The notes under the pieces are model-generated. The model did no database searches and had not been told where the DNA came from. It saw only the letters and a list, made by a program, of their open reading frames with translations. Positions 38,531-51,100 of a DNA stretch of 64,000 nt are shown here, one piece after another (position 1 is the first letter of the stretch; every line of letters begins with the position of its first letter). Source of the stretch: Hydractinia symbiolongicarpus (Eukaryota > Cnidaria > Hydrozoa > Anthoathecata > Hydractiniidae); assembly GCF_029227915.1 (NCBI RefSeq), contig NC_079880.1:10629501-10693500 (forward strand), in the 5' to 3' direction. The position numbers and the translations under genes are program-made.

Positions 38531-39436
38531 GACACTTGCGGTTTTATGAAATCAGAATTTTTTTGCAGGAAAAACTGTTACGAATTTAACTAATTTCTTA
38601 TCTAGTTTTTATTAAAAACGTGCGTTTCACGGTTGACCTCACTTTTTGCGGGGACAAACTCGCGAAATTTGCAAAAAACGCAGTTTTTTCTGCAAACACT
38701 TTTTACCCTTAATACTTTCTTGAAGTTGTTTTTTCTTTTCCAAAAAGCCAGCGATTTTATAGCGTAGATTTTAAGTTGTAAGAAAAATTATGCCGGGTCT
38801 CCTGGCTAGCGAGTTTAATAATAAGCGAAAGGGCTTTCTGTATGCTTTTTGACAAACATATTTCTTTTTTTCGTTTATGCCACAAATAAGCACTTCAAAA
38901 AAACCCTCCATTTTCTTCATTTCTCGAAGGACCAGCCTTAAGAACAACTCCATTTTTTAACACACGAATAAAACTCAACATATTTTTGCGTTGATAGAAA
39001 CGATCGGAGTCTCGTGCCATCCAAAATGTGAGAAAATCGCAAACTTCAATCAGCTATTAAAAATTGCGCACCAGTAACTCGATAAACACATGCTGCGAAT
39101 AGCAAGATCATGCTGAGAAATTTAGTTTCAAACAGTCGAATCAACCTGAAACAAACAGAAACAGTATTTCTCTGTTCAACCATATTCGCCGTTTTATTTA
39201 TTTTTGTGCCCAAATACACAATGAAGCCCAGCAGGTGCGCAGTCACACTTGAATGGTTTTGCTCACTGCGAAATTATACAGCAGTTGGCATAAGAATGTG
39301 ATGCGTGCTAATTAAATAAACCTTCAAAAATACACTTCCACTACTTCCTCTATTTATTTGTTTTTTAATTCGCTATGTTAGTTTTATTTTTCGAAGTTGG
39401 ATGATTGACGACATCTTGGTTTTTACATGCTTGAGA
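37766..39436. other. ITFG2 3' UTR and spacer to the EGF gene
   Basis: Apart from the direct duplication, this is AT-rich sequence with no supported gene. ATTAAA hexamers near 37928 and 37940 could serve ITFG2 3' processing. Confidence 0.5.
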
Positions 39437-42400
39437 ATGGTTCACAGACAAATTCATGCAGCATCTCTACTGTTATTCTGCTTTGCTTTTATTTACGCTG
39501 ATATATTTCGTGAAAATGACGAAGGTAAGCGGAAGTTTCGTTACAATGCGCTCAAACAATCGGACGCGAACGACGATACACGAGACGTATTGAATGACAA
39601 ACGAACTGACGTATATCACGTTAATGACAACACGACTTTTAAGCGCTCAAAAACCCACACTGCACACTTAAAATCGCACAAGAAACGACATAGACACGAT
39701 ATAACACGAAATAAAAAACGATCTAAACTACCTTCTAACGATTTGATTCGTAGTCGCAATAAAGAGAAAAAGAAATCTAAAAAGAGAACTAAAGTTGATA
39801 ATACAGAAAAAAATTATAAAAAAGGGGAGGTATTCGTACTTGAATCGTCCCAAATGGATGACGATGATGACGATATAGACAATAATGGCATTGATGACAT
39901 GGATGACAGTCAAGATGATGACTCCTCCTATGAGGACACTCAAGAAGTGACAGGTGAAAGAAAGGAAACAATCAATCATGCTGCAGAAGACATAGTCGTT
40001 GATGAAGACAGTAGCAATAACAACAATGAAATGGTTACTGATCCAGCAACATTAGAAGCTGGAGATAATGATGAAGTCATATCAGATTCAATGAAAGATG
40101 GTCTAAGCACACAGTTTTTAGAATCTAACCAGATCATCAAAACTAACGAAGACAAAGGTAACTACATACCTGTCAATAATCCATCCAAAAACATGTTAAA
40201 TTCTCATCAGTTTGAGGATGGCATTCGGATGCAGTTGGACCAGCAGCAGGAGCAGTTACATCAATTGCAGCAACAACAGAAACAACTCCAACAACAACAG
40301 CAGCAGAAAACATCACCCACTGAAGACGCTGCCCACTTACAATTAGCAAAAGCTCTAGCAAAGCAACTAACTACATCGATGTCTTCACATGGGAATGAAC
40401 TAAGCTTCTCAAGTGATATTACGTCTCCTTCAGCCGATCCAGCATACAGTAAATCTGTCTCCACTGACTTAGAGATTGATAAATCCATAAGTAAAGCTAT
40501 AGCGAGCCAGTTGGAGAAGGATAACGAGTTGTCACAATCCCAAGCACTCCAAAGTATGTCTGCGGTTAAACAACCTGAAAATGAGACTGCAACAGGAGAT
40601 TTTGCAAATATCGTGGAAGAAGCGGCGAAGCAAAACGAAGAAAAAAACCCAAACACTGTAAAACCAAATAGCATTTTTTCTCCTGTTTCCTCAGAAAATA
40701 AACCTCAAAATGCTTTTCTTGAAAATGCAAATGAAAAACTCAATTCACCTTTATCAAACTACAACACTGCAGGACAAACTGTGTTTAAGCAAGAGTCTTC
40801 TGACAATGGTTTTGATGTCAATCCGGGAATTGGGTCCTTGTCACCATCCGAACAACAATTAATCTCTTCCATTGACAATGCAGTACGAACAAAGGACGTT
40901 GCTACAGAACTTGCAACAAGAATTATGATGCCAACGAAAACAGACACGTTGTCTGATAGAACAGTAGCACCATCTGAACAATTGCTTGACATGTTGGCGA
41001 GAGGGAAATTTGAAAAACCTTTACCAGACGATGTTTTGACGAAGCTTTCCAATTTTAATCCAAATAATTTGTATTTGCAAGAGCAAGGTATAAATGCGAT
41101 GCAATCTCCATCGTTGCTATCCAAACAATTCACTAAAGTTGGTTCTGAATACATTCCAGTTCATAGCATTGCAGTCAAGATGCCTCAAACAACAATGAAA
41201 CCATTTATTGAAGCCCAACAACTTGCAAAAGCTGAGCTCATGATGAAAACAGATCCAACCTTTCTTGCACAAAATAATCAGATCTTGGATGGAGCTAAAT
41301 ATAATTCATTGCAGGATTTGTCGAAGATCGGAGAAACCATGTACCCTATGAATGTGGTGGATCTGAAGCAACCTTTACCTGCACCTTCCCCTCAACATGT
41401 TCAACCAATAGGACAGTACTCTCCACCTCCTGCAGCTCCTCGTCCAGTAGCTACACAATTGGTTCAGCCTCCTCATATTTCTGAAACGGTAAAACCGTTG
41501 ATAGATCTCCCAACTGATATTGCAAAAATTTTGAAAGAATATCGTGCAAATAAAACAGAACCAAAGAATTTTGAGGACGCCATTTCCGATCCTCCGAATA
41601 AAAACACAAATGATCATTTTGTACCTGAAAAAACTATAAGAATTGCTGAAGAGAAAAAAATAAGTAAGTGGTTTTTAGAACAAATAACTCGGCATGTTTG
41701 TGCATGAATATTATTAAGAGCGCTTTGCCTCTTTCAAAGACTTAACATTGTAACCACGTGACATACGCATAAATTACGGACCAACATACCACTGAGCTTG
41801 AACATTTTTAACAAAACAACTAAGTATTAGAAGGTAGGTAAGGACTTACAAAATCGACTGGGTTAAGGTGAACTCCGATTTTTGTTTTTTTTACTTGCCA
41901 AATGTTTGACATTGTTCCGCTTTTTTCGTTTATGGTATTCATAAACTGGTTTAGATTATATTTTGCTGAAATTCAACGATTTTTTAAATGTATATTTTCA
42001 ATCGTTTAGACGGTGGTCCGCAGTGTAAATGGAATCCTTGTTTGAACGGTGGTATGTGTACAGCTCATCCAGACAAATACTACTGCAGTTGTAAGCCAGG
42101 CTATGTTGGTGATAATTGCGAAAGTGAGTCAAATGTTAAGAGAGTTTCAATAGCTGAGAACAGTAAGGCAAAAATCTTACAAATGTGATATATCTGATTG
42201 GCCTAGGGTGCTTAAAGAAATGCTAACCATCCAATTTCACCAAAAAGAATAAAGATAACTTTGGTACACCCTAAGCTAGCCTACAGACTGAGCCTATTTT
42301 TCGTTTTCTAATGCGAGTGCTGACATAGGGTTTATTTAACCAAAACGTGTTTCAGTTCGCATGCGCACAAATTTGTTCCAGGTCTGGTATTTTTTTAGTA

Positions 42401-45400
42401 TGTGACCAAAGCTTTTTTCCAATAACAAAACTCCTGGAGACGAGGTTATTGAAACAAAGGGATAACTATTAACGAATGTTATCTCTAGAAAGAAGTAACT
42501 GCTTCCCAAACCCCTGCCATCATGGAACATGCTGGCCTAACGTGGAAGGCTATACTTGTACTTGTAAAGTTGGGTACAAAGGCTCCAAATGTGATAGTAC
42601 GTGAGAACATTCTTTGTGTAATTTGGAATTTGTTTTGAACAATTTTGTTTCTTTGCTGTGTAAACATTGAATTTATTTTAGTGTTAGACCGTTGTCGACC
42701 AAACCCATGTGAAAATAATGGTATATGTGCTGAAACATTACGTGGAGTACAGTGTGAATGCACACCTGGTTTTAAGGGAAGATTATGTGAACGTAAGTTT
42801 TTACGATTTAAAGTGTCTGTGTATATTTTCTAGACCCCGCACCTTCACTGGGCTTTTCGGGATTTGAAACCTCAGCCGTGTGGTCAAGCTTTTTATTTGA
42901 TTAAGTTTCCCGCCAACAAATGCTACCACAATCTATGTTTGGTTAAAAAAGACAAAATTGTTATGTTTTGTTTAGTGGAAGCCAAATGTGAGCCGGTCAA
43001 TCCATGCATGAATGGTGGTACATGTCGAGAGTATAGCGACCATTATCACTGCAGCTGCTCTTCTGGCTTTCGTGGACAAAACTGCGAAGGTATGAAGCGA
43101 ATTATTATTTAAGAACTTTGTCCCAGGTTTATTAATTTAATTATAATTACTAAGATAAGTTTTATAATTTAGAATTTGTAGCGCCCACCAAACCACCGCC
43201 AACCATACCACTTAAACACGAGGGTCCACAAGCAATACCTGCGCCCGACAATATACCAAGTAACGTCATACATGAGCTTTTTGCCGTGCATACAGCCGAT
43301 AGTAACGGCAACACGGAAACGACATTTCACGAATCTGTCGGTAGTGACGTTGATAGCAACCCCGGTGTTGTTATGGTTCCGCATCTAGCCAATGCTGGTC
43401 CATTACCAAATATGGAATCTCATAATCCATTTGTAGGCGCTCCCACGCAGGATAGCAATGACAAATTTGTATTTCACAGTGGTGATGAGGACAAAAACAA
43501 ACCCGAGGAGGAGCCTAAAAAATCAAAGAATGTCTCGTCTGATTCAATTACTGGAAACGATGATCGTTATCAAACACATTTAGTAGAAGTCAGTAAAAAT
43601 AAAGACACCAAAGGAGGAGTGCATGTTGGAAAAGCAATTCCAGAGACCAGTGAACCGATATCTTTAGGTAATCCACACCCAGAAGATGATTCAAAAGCTG
43701 ACAAAGTTTTATCAGACGCTAAGTTGCATACAGAAAAAGTTAAACAAGAACATACGGACAAAGTCAATGAAATAAATACAAAAGTTCACGGCACCGAAAC
43801 GGGGAGTGTCCATTCTATAACTTCGAGTGATATACATAATGATATACACAATACAGTTATTGAAAATGCGGACGACACTCAAACTATTGTTGTTAAAAAC
43901 GCAAACTTACACTCCGAGTATGAGCGACCAACTGAGTCTGGTCATGTACGTAGCATAGTTAAATCAATTGAAAATACAAACGCGTCAAGTTCGACAAATA
44001 GCACGAATTTTATTAATAACGAAATAAGCACAAACAATGAACCTGTAAATAATGCAACATCATCAATAGTTGGAAAGCCGTTAGAAAAACCATCCGTGGT
44101 CAAACAAACTATAAACGATATAAAGGTTAATCAAGAGACAAAAGAAGAAAACGACAAGGCCATCAACACAGTTAACCAAATTAATAAAGAAATCCAAAAT
44201 AAAGCTTCTGAAGCAAAGCAGTTGGCTGAAAACGAGGCTGCTAAAGTAAAAGCCAATGCGAGGCTACAAGCACAACGCATCAATAACACGCCTTCAAATA
44301 TCATGAATAACTTCACGCAACAAAAAAGTGCGTACATAGAATGGCGCCGAAAAGCTTTAAAAAATTATCATAAAAGAAATCCAGATAAGCCTTTACCCAA
44401 GAATACATTGACATTATCTAAGAGTTCTTTATGTCCAGAGTTCTGTCGCACCTACTGTGATCCTTGGTGTGTGGGTATAGGCTGCTGTAAAACTACAAAA
44501 GATCAATACGCTATGTACAGGAAGATAGAAGAACTCAAAAAGGCGGCAGCCTATAAGGCTTTGATTGCCTCGAAACGTACGTAACCGATATTATTATTGT
44601 TACACAAGTTACTTTGTGTATCGCTAACATACCGCTTGGCGAAGAGTGGGATTCGATCCACGGTGCCCAGGACTGGAAGCCGCTGTGGCAAGTGTGTTAG
44701 CGACGCACAAGGACAACTTATCCGTATACAAGGTTTATCATATCACTACTGAGATGTAATGTTGTTAATACAACTTGATGAACTGAGATTTGAAGACAAA
44801 CTAAATATGACGGACACGTTATTACTGCGTGTTTTATTCACGGTATATGCTTTTTTTTGTTTAGCTGCACCAAATGAATGTGACGTCTGCAACGAAAATG
44901 CTAACTGCGTCAACAAGCATTGTATTTGCAAGACAGGTTTCCATGGTGATGGCGTCACATGCTCAAGTAAACACCCTTTTTAGCTTTTGATTCGTTTATT
45001 CTTCTATTTTTTTTACGTATTTGGTATTATTTCTTTATTTATTTATTTATTGCAGTCGACAATTGTTTACTTTGTCATTTGGATGCGGATTGTAAATCTG
45101 GAAGATGCTTTTGTAAACGAGGATTCTTTGGAGATGGATACGAGTGTCGAGACGACAGTGAGTAGTTGCTCTTTTACTCGCCGTTCTCGTATTTGTCGTC
45201 GTAGTAATCTTTTTGTTGTAGTTATCTGTTGTCGTTGTTGTTGGTGTTGTCGTTATTTTTTCTGTTGTTGCTGTCTTTATTGTCGTCGTTGTTGTTGTTG
45301 TTGTTGTTGTCGTTCTCGTTGTTGTTGTCGTTGTTGTTGTCGTTGTTGTTGTCGTTGTTGTCATTGCTGTTGTCGTTGTTGTTGTCGTTGTTGTTGTCGT

Positions 45401-45885
45401 TGTTGTTGTCGTTGTTGTCGTTGCTGTCGTTGCTGTTGTCGTTGTCGTCATTTTATCATTGCTGTTGTTGTTTTTTGTCGAGTCGTTGTTGACGTCATTT
45501 TTGTGGTTACTTTTGTTGTCTTTCGTTAAGAGATTTTCAGTTTGATTCTCATGCTCCATAAAATCTAGGAATGTGCGAAATATAAATGGAATAATAAATG
45601 TAAAGGGTTAACGGTACTAAAATATGATGGACACGATAAGATTAGCGATCGAGGCTAGTGATTTTTGAAAGTATTCTTACATGAAAAGGCTGAAAGTTTT
45701 TTTTTTGGCTAGTGTTGTTGTTGTTATTGTTGTTGTTGTTATTGTTGTTGTTATTTTTTTTAGAATACAAAACACTTTGCAAGAAATGTCACAAGAATGC
45801 AGATTGTATTGGTGGAGACTGTTTATGCTCACGTGGTTTCTATGGAAACGGTAGAAGTTGTTGGCCTCTTCCAATAATAAAATAG
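39437..45885 (+). CDS. Secreted multi-EGF protein with a minicollagen-like cysteine block, unrecognised
   Basis: Nine exons (39437-41663, 42010-42123, 42489-42596, 42682-42792, 42976-43089, 43173-44576, 44865-44966, 45056-45157, 45764-45885) give about 1467 residues. I do not recognise the family. A signal peptide ([16 protein letters not shown]) follows the chosen Met; an in-frame ATG at 39401 would add 12 residues. Then come a Lys/Arg- and Asp/Glu-rich low-complexity stretch, a Gln-rich tract near residues 265-290, and a long Ser/Pro/Asn-rich region. Four Notch-type EGF modules (about 743-891) follow, then a 420-residue polar region, the block [19 protein letters not shown] (about 1311-1329) and three short GDG-type EGF modules to the C-terminus. 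Every intron is phase 1. It is likely extracellular matrix or, speculatively, nematocyst-related. AATAAA overlaps the last codons (45876-45881). Confidence 0.85.
44432..44488 (+). other. Cysteine block CX3CX3CX3CX4CC
   Basis: The encoded spacing differs by one residue from the CX3CX3CX3CX3CC pattern of minicollagen cysteine-rich domains, which cross-link the nematocyst wall through disulfide reshuffling (family knowledge). It stands alone in a polar region, followed by a basic, probably helical [16 protein letters not shown] segment. There are no Gly-X-Y repeats. Homology to minicollagens is a suggestion only. Confidence 0.5.
45186..45530 (+). repeat. GTT/GTC triplet array in the last intron of the EGF gene
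   Basis: About 340 bp dominated by GTTGTTGTC units with GTTGCT variants. The open frames through it (Cys/Arg-, Leu/Ser- or Thr-rich) are repeat artefacts. Confidence 0.92.
45711..45757 (+). repeat. GTT/ATT triplet tract before the last EGF exon
   Basis: A short run of GTTGTTATT units ends within ten bases of the T-rich acceptor of the final exon, so it may form part of its polypyrimidine region. Confidence 0.85.
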
Positions 45886-47215
45886 TTGAAGACTTGATTC
45901 ATTAACTTTAATCAAGTGATTCTGTATTTTTCTGGAAGTTAGCATTATGTGACTTGAGCGGGAGAAGATGAAGCCGGCCAATCTCGTAAACGGTATTTGC
46001 GCAATTTATCGACAGAAAAAGCGATATTGACCGAGGAAAAAAGCAATTCTTTGCAAAACTCTTTCCCAAGCAACATTATCGTGATGGAAAAGCCACTTGA
46101 AGAGAAATTTATATTGTGGTATCTAGTGCATAGGCTTAGAGTGTTACGAAGATTCTTTTAAGGACCAAGTATGGATAATTTTAGGGTAGATTATGCTTAT
46201 TGTTGTAATTAATCATCTTTCGACACACTACTTTAAAATAGGTTAATGTTTTACAAATTCATTTATTTTCAAATATTTAAGAAGGGAACGTTTATAAATA
46301 TTATTGACAACTTATTCATTGTAAATAAATATTAAAAAACACGAAGATATATGTATATATAAATATATAGATAAAATTAGAGCTAGAAATATATATATTT
46401 ATGACGTCATGGCTAGATAAGGTGGCCAATCCTGCGCATGAGGGCGAAAGTCCACGTCAATCTATTATCGTACAGTGATCGCTAGCCTGCAGCGCCTGAG
46501 TACATTGTGCTAGGCGGTCGAACAGATTCCCGTTTGGCTCGCAGCTGCGGCGCTCTGTTTGGTCAGCACACCATACGTAGGCGGTTGGGATGATACACAG
46601 GAAAAAGATGACAGGTCGTAATTAAAACGTATTGACATTAGATTGATAAGGTTCACGATAAGAGGTTAGTTGACATTTTTTATTGCTTCACAATTGCCCC
46701 AATTAACGAATCGTTCTATTATTTAGAATTTCCTTCACGGATCTCGTTGTAGAATCATTTTGAGATATGAAATGAAATTTCATCTCTTCTTGTTATTGTT
46801 TGTTGGTTTATCGAGTTCTATGTTGCGAAAAAATGGTGGTTTTATATTTTTCTTTGATTTAACTTGAAGTTTGTTGCAACAAAAAGTAGATGGTTTCTTA
46901 AATTTCATAGTATGCATATTGGGGAAGATAAAATTATGCAGCACAGCGACAATAGCAGTCACTTATGCACGACTGCCGCCTTGGTTTGTACGGCTGAGGT
47001 TGGGTTTCTCATGTAAATTTATATGTCTCATAGCCTAAGTGTTTTTGTAGAGCCTGTGTAGTTCTTAGCAAAAAAGTAGTCAAGAAATTCACCCAGGGTT
47101 TTTAGCAACTTTTATTATAAATCTAAAAAATGTGCCTTGACAGTTATCTTTAATAATTACAATAACCTTATATTTAAAACATGCAAAATCTTGCTTAAAA
47201 TATTTTACTTTGCAA

Positions 47216-47826
47216 AACGTTTTTTCATGATCCTCTGGGACTGTGAGTTAAACTTGTGTAAGCAATGATAATTTGGAAAACTATTTTTTCATGATTCTCT
47301 GCGACTGTGATTTAAACTTGTGTAAGCAATGATAATTTGGAAAACTATTTTTTCATGATCCTCTGCGGCTCTGAGTTAAACTTGTGTAAGCAATGATACT
47401 TTAGAAAACTATTTTTTCATGATGCTCTGCGACTGTGAGTTACACTTGTGTAAGCAATGATACTGTGGAAAACTATTTTTAAATGATCCTCTGCGACTGT
47501 GATTTAAACTTGTGTAAGCAATGATACTGTGGAATACTATTTTTTCATGATCCTCTTGGTCTGTGAGTTAAACTTGTGTAAGCAATGATACTTTGGAAAA
47601 CTATTTTTTTCCTGATCCACTGCGACAGTGAGTTACGCTTGTGTAAGCAATGATACTTTGGAAAACTATTTTTTCATGATTCTCTGCGATTGTGAGTTAA
47701 ACTTGTGTAAGAAATGATACTGTGGAATACTATTTTTTCCTGATCCTTAGCGTCTGTGAGTTAACTTGTGTAAGCAATGATACTTTGGAAAACTATTTTT
47801 TCACGATCCTCTGCGAGTGCGATGAC
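47216..47826. repeat. 64-bp minisatellite, about 9.5 copies
   Basis: The unit contains TTTTTTCATGATCCTCTGCG, CTGTGAGTTAAACTTGTGTA and AGCAATGATACTTTGGAAAA. Phase markers fall at 47226, 47290, 47354, 47418, 47482, 47546, 47611, 47675, 47739 and 47802, so the period is 63-65 bp. Copies differ by a few substitutions. No open frame persists through the array. Confidence 0.95.
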
Positions 47827-47930
47827 CTGTTAGATAAGGAACGTTTATGAAATTCATTTCTGAATCTTCAGATCTATTTCTTTTTTCGCCTTCTATTTCT
47901 TCAAAGAAAGGTGGCGTCATTAACATGACC

Positions 47931-48196
47931 TTAAGGGGGATTTTCACGAAGCGAATTGAACGGCGAATTCGATGGCGAATTCCCCTTTTAATTTTACAGA
48001 ATACATTAGTTAACCGCGTTCTGATTGGTCAAAAACTAGCAGCGAAACCTTCAGCCACGAAAAAGTAGGAACTGTTTCTACTTTTCAGTGATGCAAATAT
48101 TTAGATGCAAAATCAAAATAAACAAAACTGCGCATGCTCAGATACAATTCGCCGTCGAATTCGCCGTTCAATTCGCTTCGTGAAAATCCCCCTCAA
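47931..48196. mobile_element. MITE with 51-bp inverted repeats, TTAA-type target
   Basis: The arms 47931-47981 and 48146-48196 are inverted copies with two mismatches. They begin GGGGGATTTTCACGAAGCG inside a flanking TTAA (left) and TCAA (right), as expected for a TTAA target duplication with one mutation. TTAA targets point to the piggyBac superfamily, but the terminal bases are not typical CCC, so the family stays open. The interior is about 160 bp and non-coding. Confidence 0.8.
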
Positions 48197-51100
48197 GAGG
48201 AAGAAGCGACACGCGAATCACAACCAGCATAATAAGTGATTATTTAGTTGCAATATCAATATTGGATGTTGGTGCAATTTGTATTGTCTTTACATTTCTT
48301 TTAACTTTCTTCTCAAGCAACAAGAATATCCAAGACATTCCGGTCTGTAAATTAAACACACTCGCGTAGATGCATTCGGACAATTTCACTACACTTTTTT
48401 TATATAAAAACATATTTTATAAGAACAATGAAACTCAGATTGGGTAAAAAAAATAGGAACAACTTAAGAACAACTTTAGGCTCAAATTGAAAATTCAATT
48501 TAAAATGTTCTTCTAGATCAACTTCTTTGGGAGCTTCTTCAGCCATTTTTTTTCCTCCATGTATGATCTTCGACAATCCATACGCTATCAAGGTTTGTTT
48601 TTAAGGTTCAAACTTTCTTTCCTTCCTTTTTAATAAGAAACTTTGCTTCTTTACTCTTTTCAATAGAATCTAGCGCACTTGCTGTGTTTATTAAGACGCA
48701 ACATAAATAAGAACAAGATAACAACATTCAAGGCTCAAGTAATAGAAAAAAAATAAGAACTTTAAAGCTCAGTGAAATTTTATAGGTTGTTATAAAAAAA
48801 CGCGGGGGACAAGAAGTTTTAATCAAAATAATCCTAATATAATGACGGATGATTAAACTCTAACCAAATTTAAACCTTTCCAAACAGAGTGTTACCATAA
48901 AGATCTTGCTGTTCCAAAAATACTATTATGTTGCTACGCAACTTTCATTGTAAAAGTTTTGTGTCTTGAAATGTTGCCAGAGTAATTAGAAAAGAATTAC
49001 CTGATGCATAAGACTATGAATTTCCTCTTTTCGGTTAAAAAGCATATGCACGTATTATAGTAAGTTAAGCCAGAGATCTGTGGACAAATTGTCATAAACG
49101 CAAAAAGACTTTATCGAGCATAAAATTGCAGCAACAAAGTTTTTATGCTCTGTGATGGAGTGCTTTTAAAATTTGGTATTCCTTCGCGGATGCTATATTT
49201 TAATCTACGCAATGGTTTAAAGCAAAGAGATATCAAGATTCTAGATTTTGAAATAGTAGACCGAAACATCATGTGCCGAATGTGAAAATATGTAAAATAT
49301 TTGGAATTCAATTCAACGCAATTTGCTTTTAAAAACTATTTATTATTTCCATAACTTTGTTTAATTGCGCTAATGATGCAATTACGAATCAAACTAGATT
49401 TCATTCATCATTTGAAATATTCACATCATCGCTGGTATTGTACTTTTTACAGCGCTTATTTCAGGTCAGTAGTTCAATTAATCTTTAACTGAAGTTTTTA
49501 AAATGATAGCCATATTTTGCTTGCGTAGTACTACACGGTTTGTTTATAAGAAACCACTTTATAAGAAACTGACTAGTCGCCTTTTAAAAAATTAAGAAAC
49601 TTTTACTAGTTGTGAAAATGTAAAATTTTTAATTAAGAAATTCTTTTCACATATGTCTCCCTTTGATCAAAGCATTAAGTTATTATTAGCTGGTACGAGT
49701 AGCGAGCAGGTTATCCTGGTGAATCGGAAATCTCCTTCAGAAATAGACGGTTTGAACGGAACAGAAGTTATTTTGTATGATGAATAAAAGTCGAAAAATA
49801 TATTAGTTCATCTTTTCTTGTATATATATGTTGATGAAAGTCTCTTTGTTGGTGTCAAAATCAAAATCAAATCAATGTTTTTCATTGAAAGTCCCTCTTA
49901 TAGACCTTGTCAAAGTCAAGAAGCTTTTTAAGAAACCTTTCCTAGTATATTGACCTCAGAATTTATGACTAGTTGGTTGTTTTCTTGGTTTGTTATAAAA
50001 AAAACGTTGTATTTTAATGTACTTGCATGAATTAAACGAATTCAAACTAGTATTTTTTTAAGTATTTGTAACACAATCAAAAAATTATCTGTGAAAAAAT
50101 ATATGCTGCTTTTTTGTGGTTTTAAAAAAAATAATAATAATATAGACAAGAAGTTATCATTTGCATTGTTTTTTGATTTCTTTGTCTCTGTAAAACTCAA
50201 CTGACATGTGAGTAAAATTATTCAGGTTAAATTCAATTGTGGATATTTGATTGTTATATCGTTTTGGGAAACAATGCATCTTTATAACAGTAAGCATGTG
50301 TATGGAAAAAAATACGATATTAGAAAATGTCAATAAACAAAGAAAACATGAGAATTGTGTTGAAGAAATTCAGCTTCTGATTCGGTGAACAAGTCTTTCA
50401 AATTGAACGTTTTCTTTAAATATAGCACCTTAAGGTTTGTGACCTTAGTCCGAGGAGAAAATCTTTGATGACAACTTTTCCATATTTTGAAAACTAATGT
50501 AACACCTATGTTACGCAACATTGTTGTGTCTATGAAATCATTGATTAGCTGTCTGTATATTTATCTATCTTTGTTCTTTAATACGTTACAACTTTCACGA
50601 AAGATAGCAACATCTAAATTTGAATCATTCTTTCATTTCATGGCATATACACACAATCCAAAAATTTAAGAAAGTTTAGGAAAATTTAAGAAAATTGGGA
50701 AACATGGAATCATGTCACAAAGAATTCCCCAAATTTATAGGTTATATCTGAAGTTAGAGGGGAAACTTAAGCTCGGTCTGCACTTTTGATCTCAGGCATG
50801 GTATTTACAGTATAACATCAAAACCGGACTGTTGAAAAAAAAAACCTCTAAACTGCATCGACCAATGAAATCAGCGGATTTTTTAAATTTTGACGGTTTT
50901 TGTTTTATTCAGGTGTTATAACTTACTGTTAATTCGAAGCAAAAATAACATATCCCTTTATTTAATTAGAGTATAATTATGAGAATATCAGGTTGTGATT
51001 TTAAGTTAAAATCAAGTTTCCTGTTTACAACAATAGAGAAAGAAGAAGAATGACCAGTCCGGTACAATGGTTAGATGCAATATTGGGTTTTGCTCAAGCT

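Noticed and set aside
44987-45559. Long Cys/Arg-rich and Thr-rich open frames
   Set aside because: Artefact of the triplet array. The real coding exon here is only 45056-45157, in the EGF gene.
47216-47826. Possible CRISPR-like array
   Set aside because: Copies are contiguous 64-bp repeats without variable spacers, in a eukaryotic genome; it is a minisatellite.
48400-48591. Minus-strand frame of 63 residues with MAEEAPKEVDLEEHFK and a hydrophobic end
   Set aside because: Composition is protein-like but it is short, unrecognised and has no flanking exons or clear start context. I could not support it as a gene.
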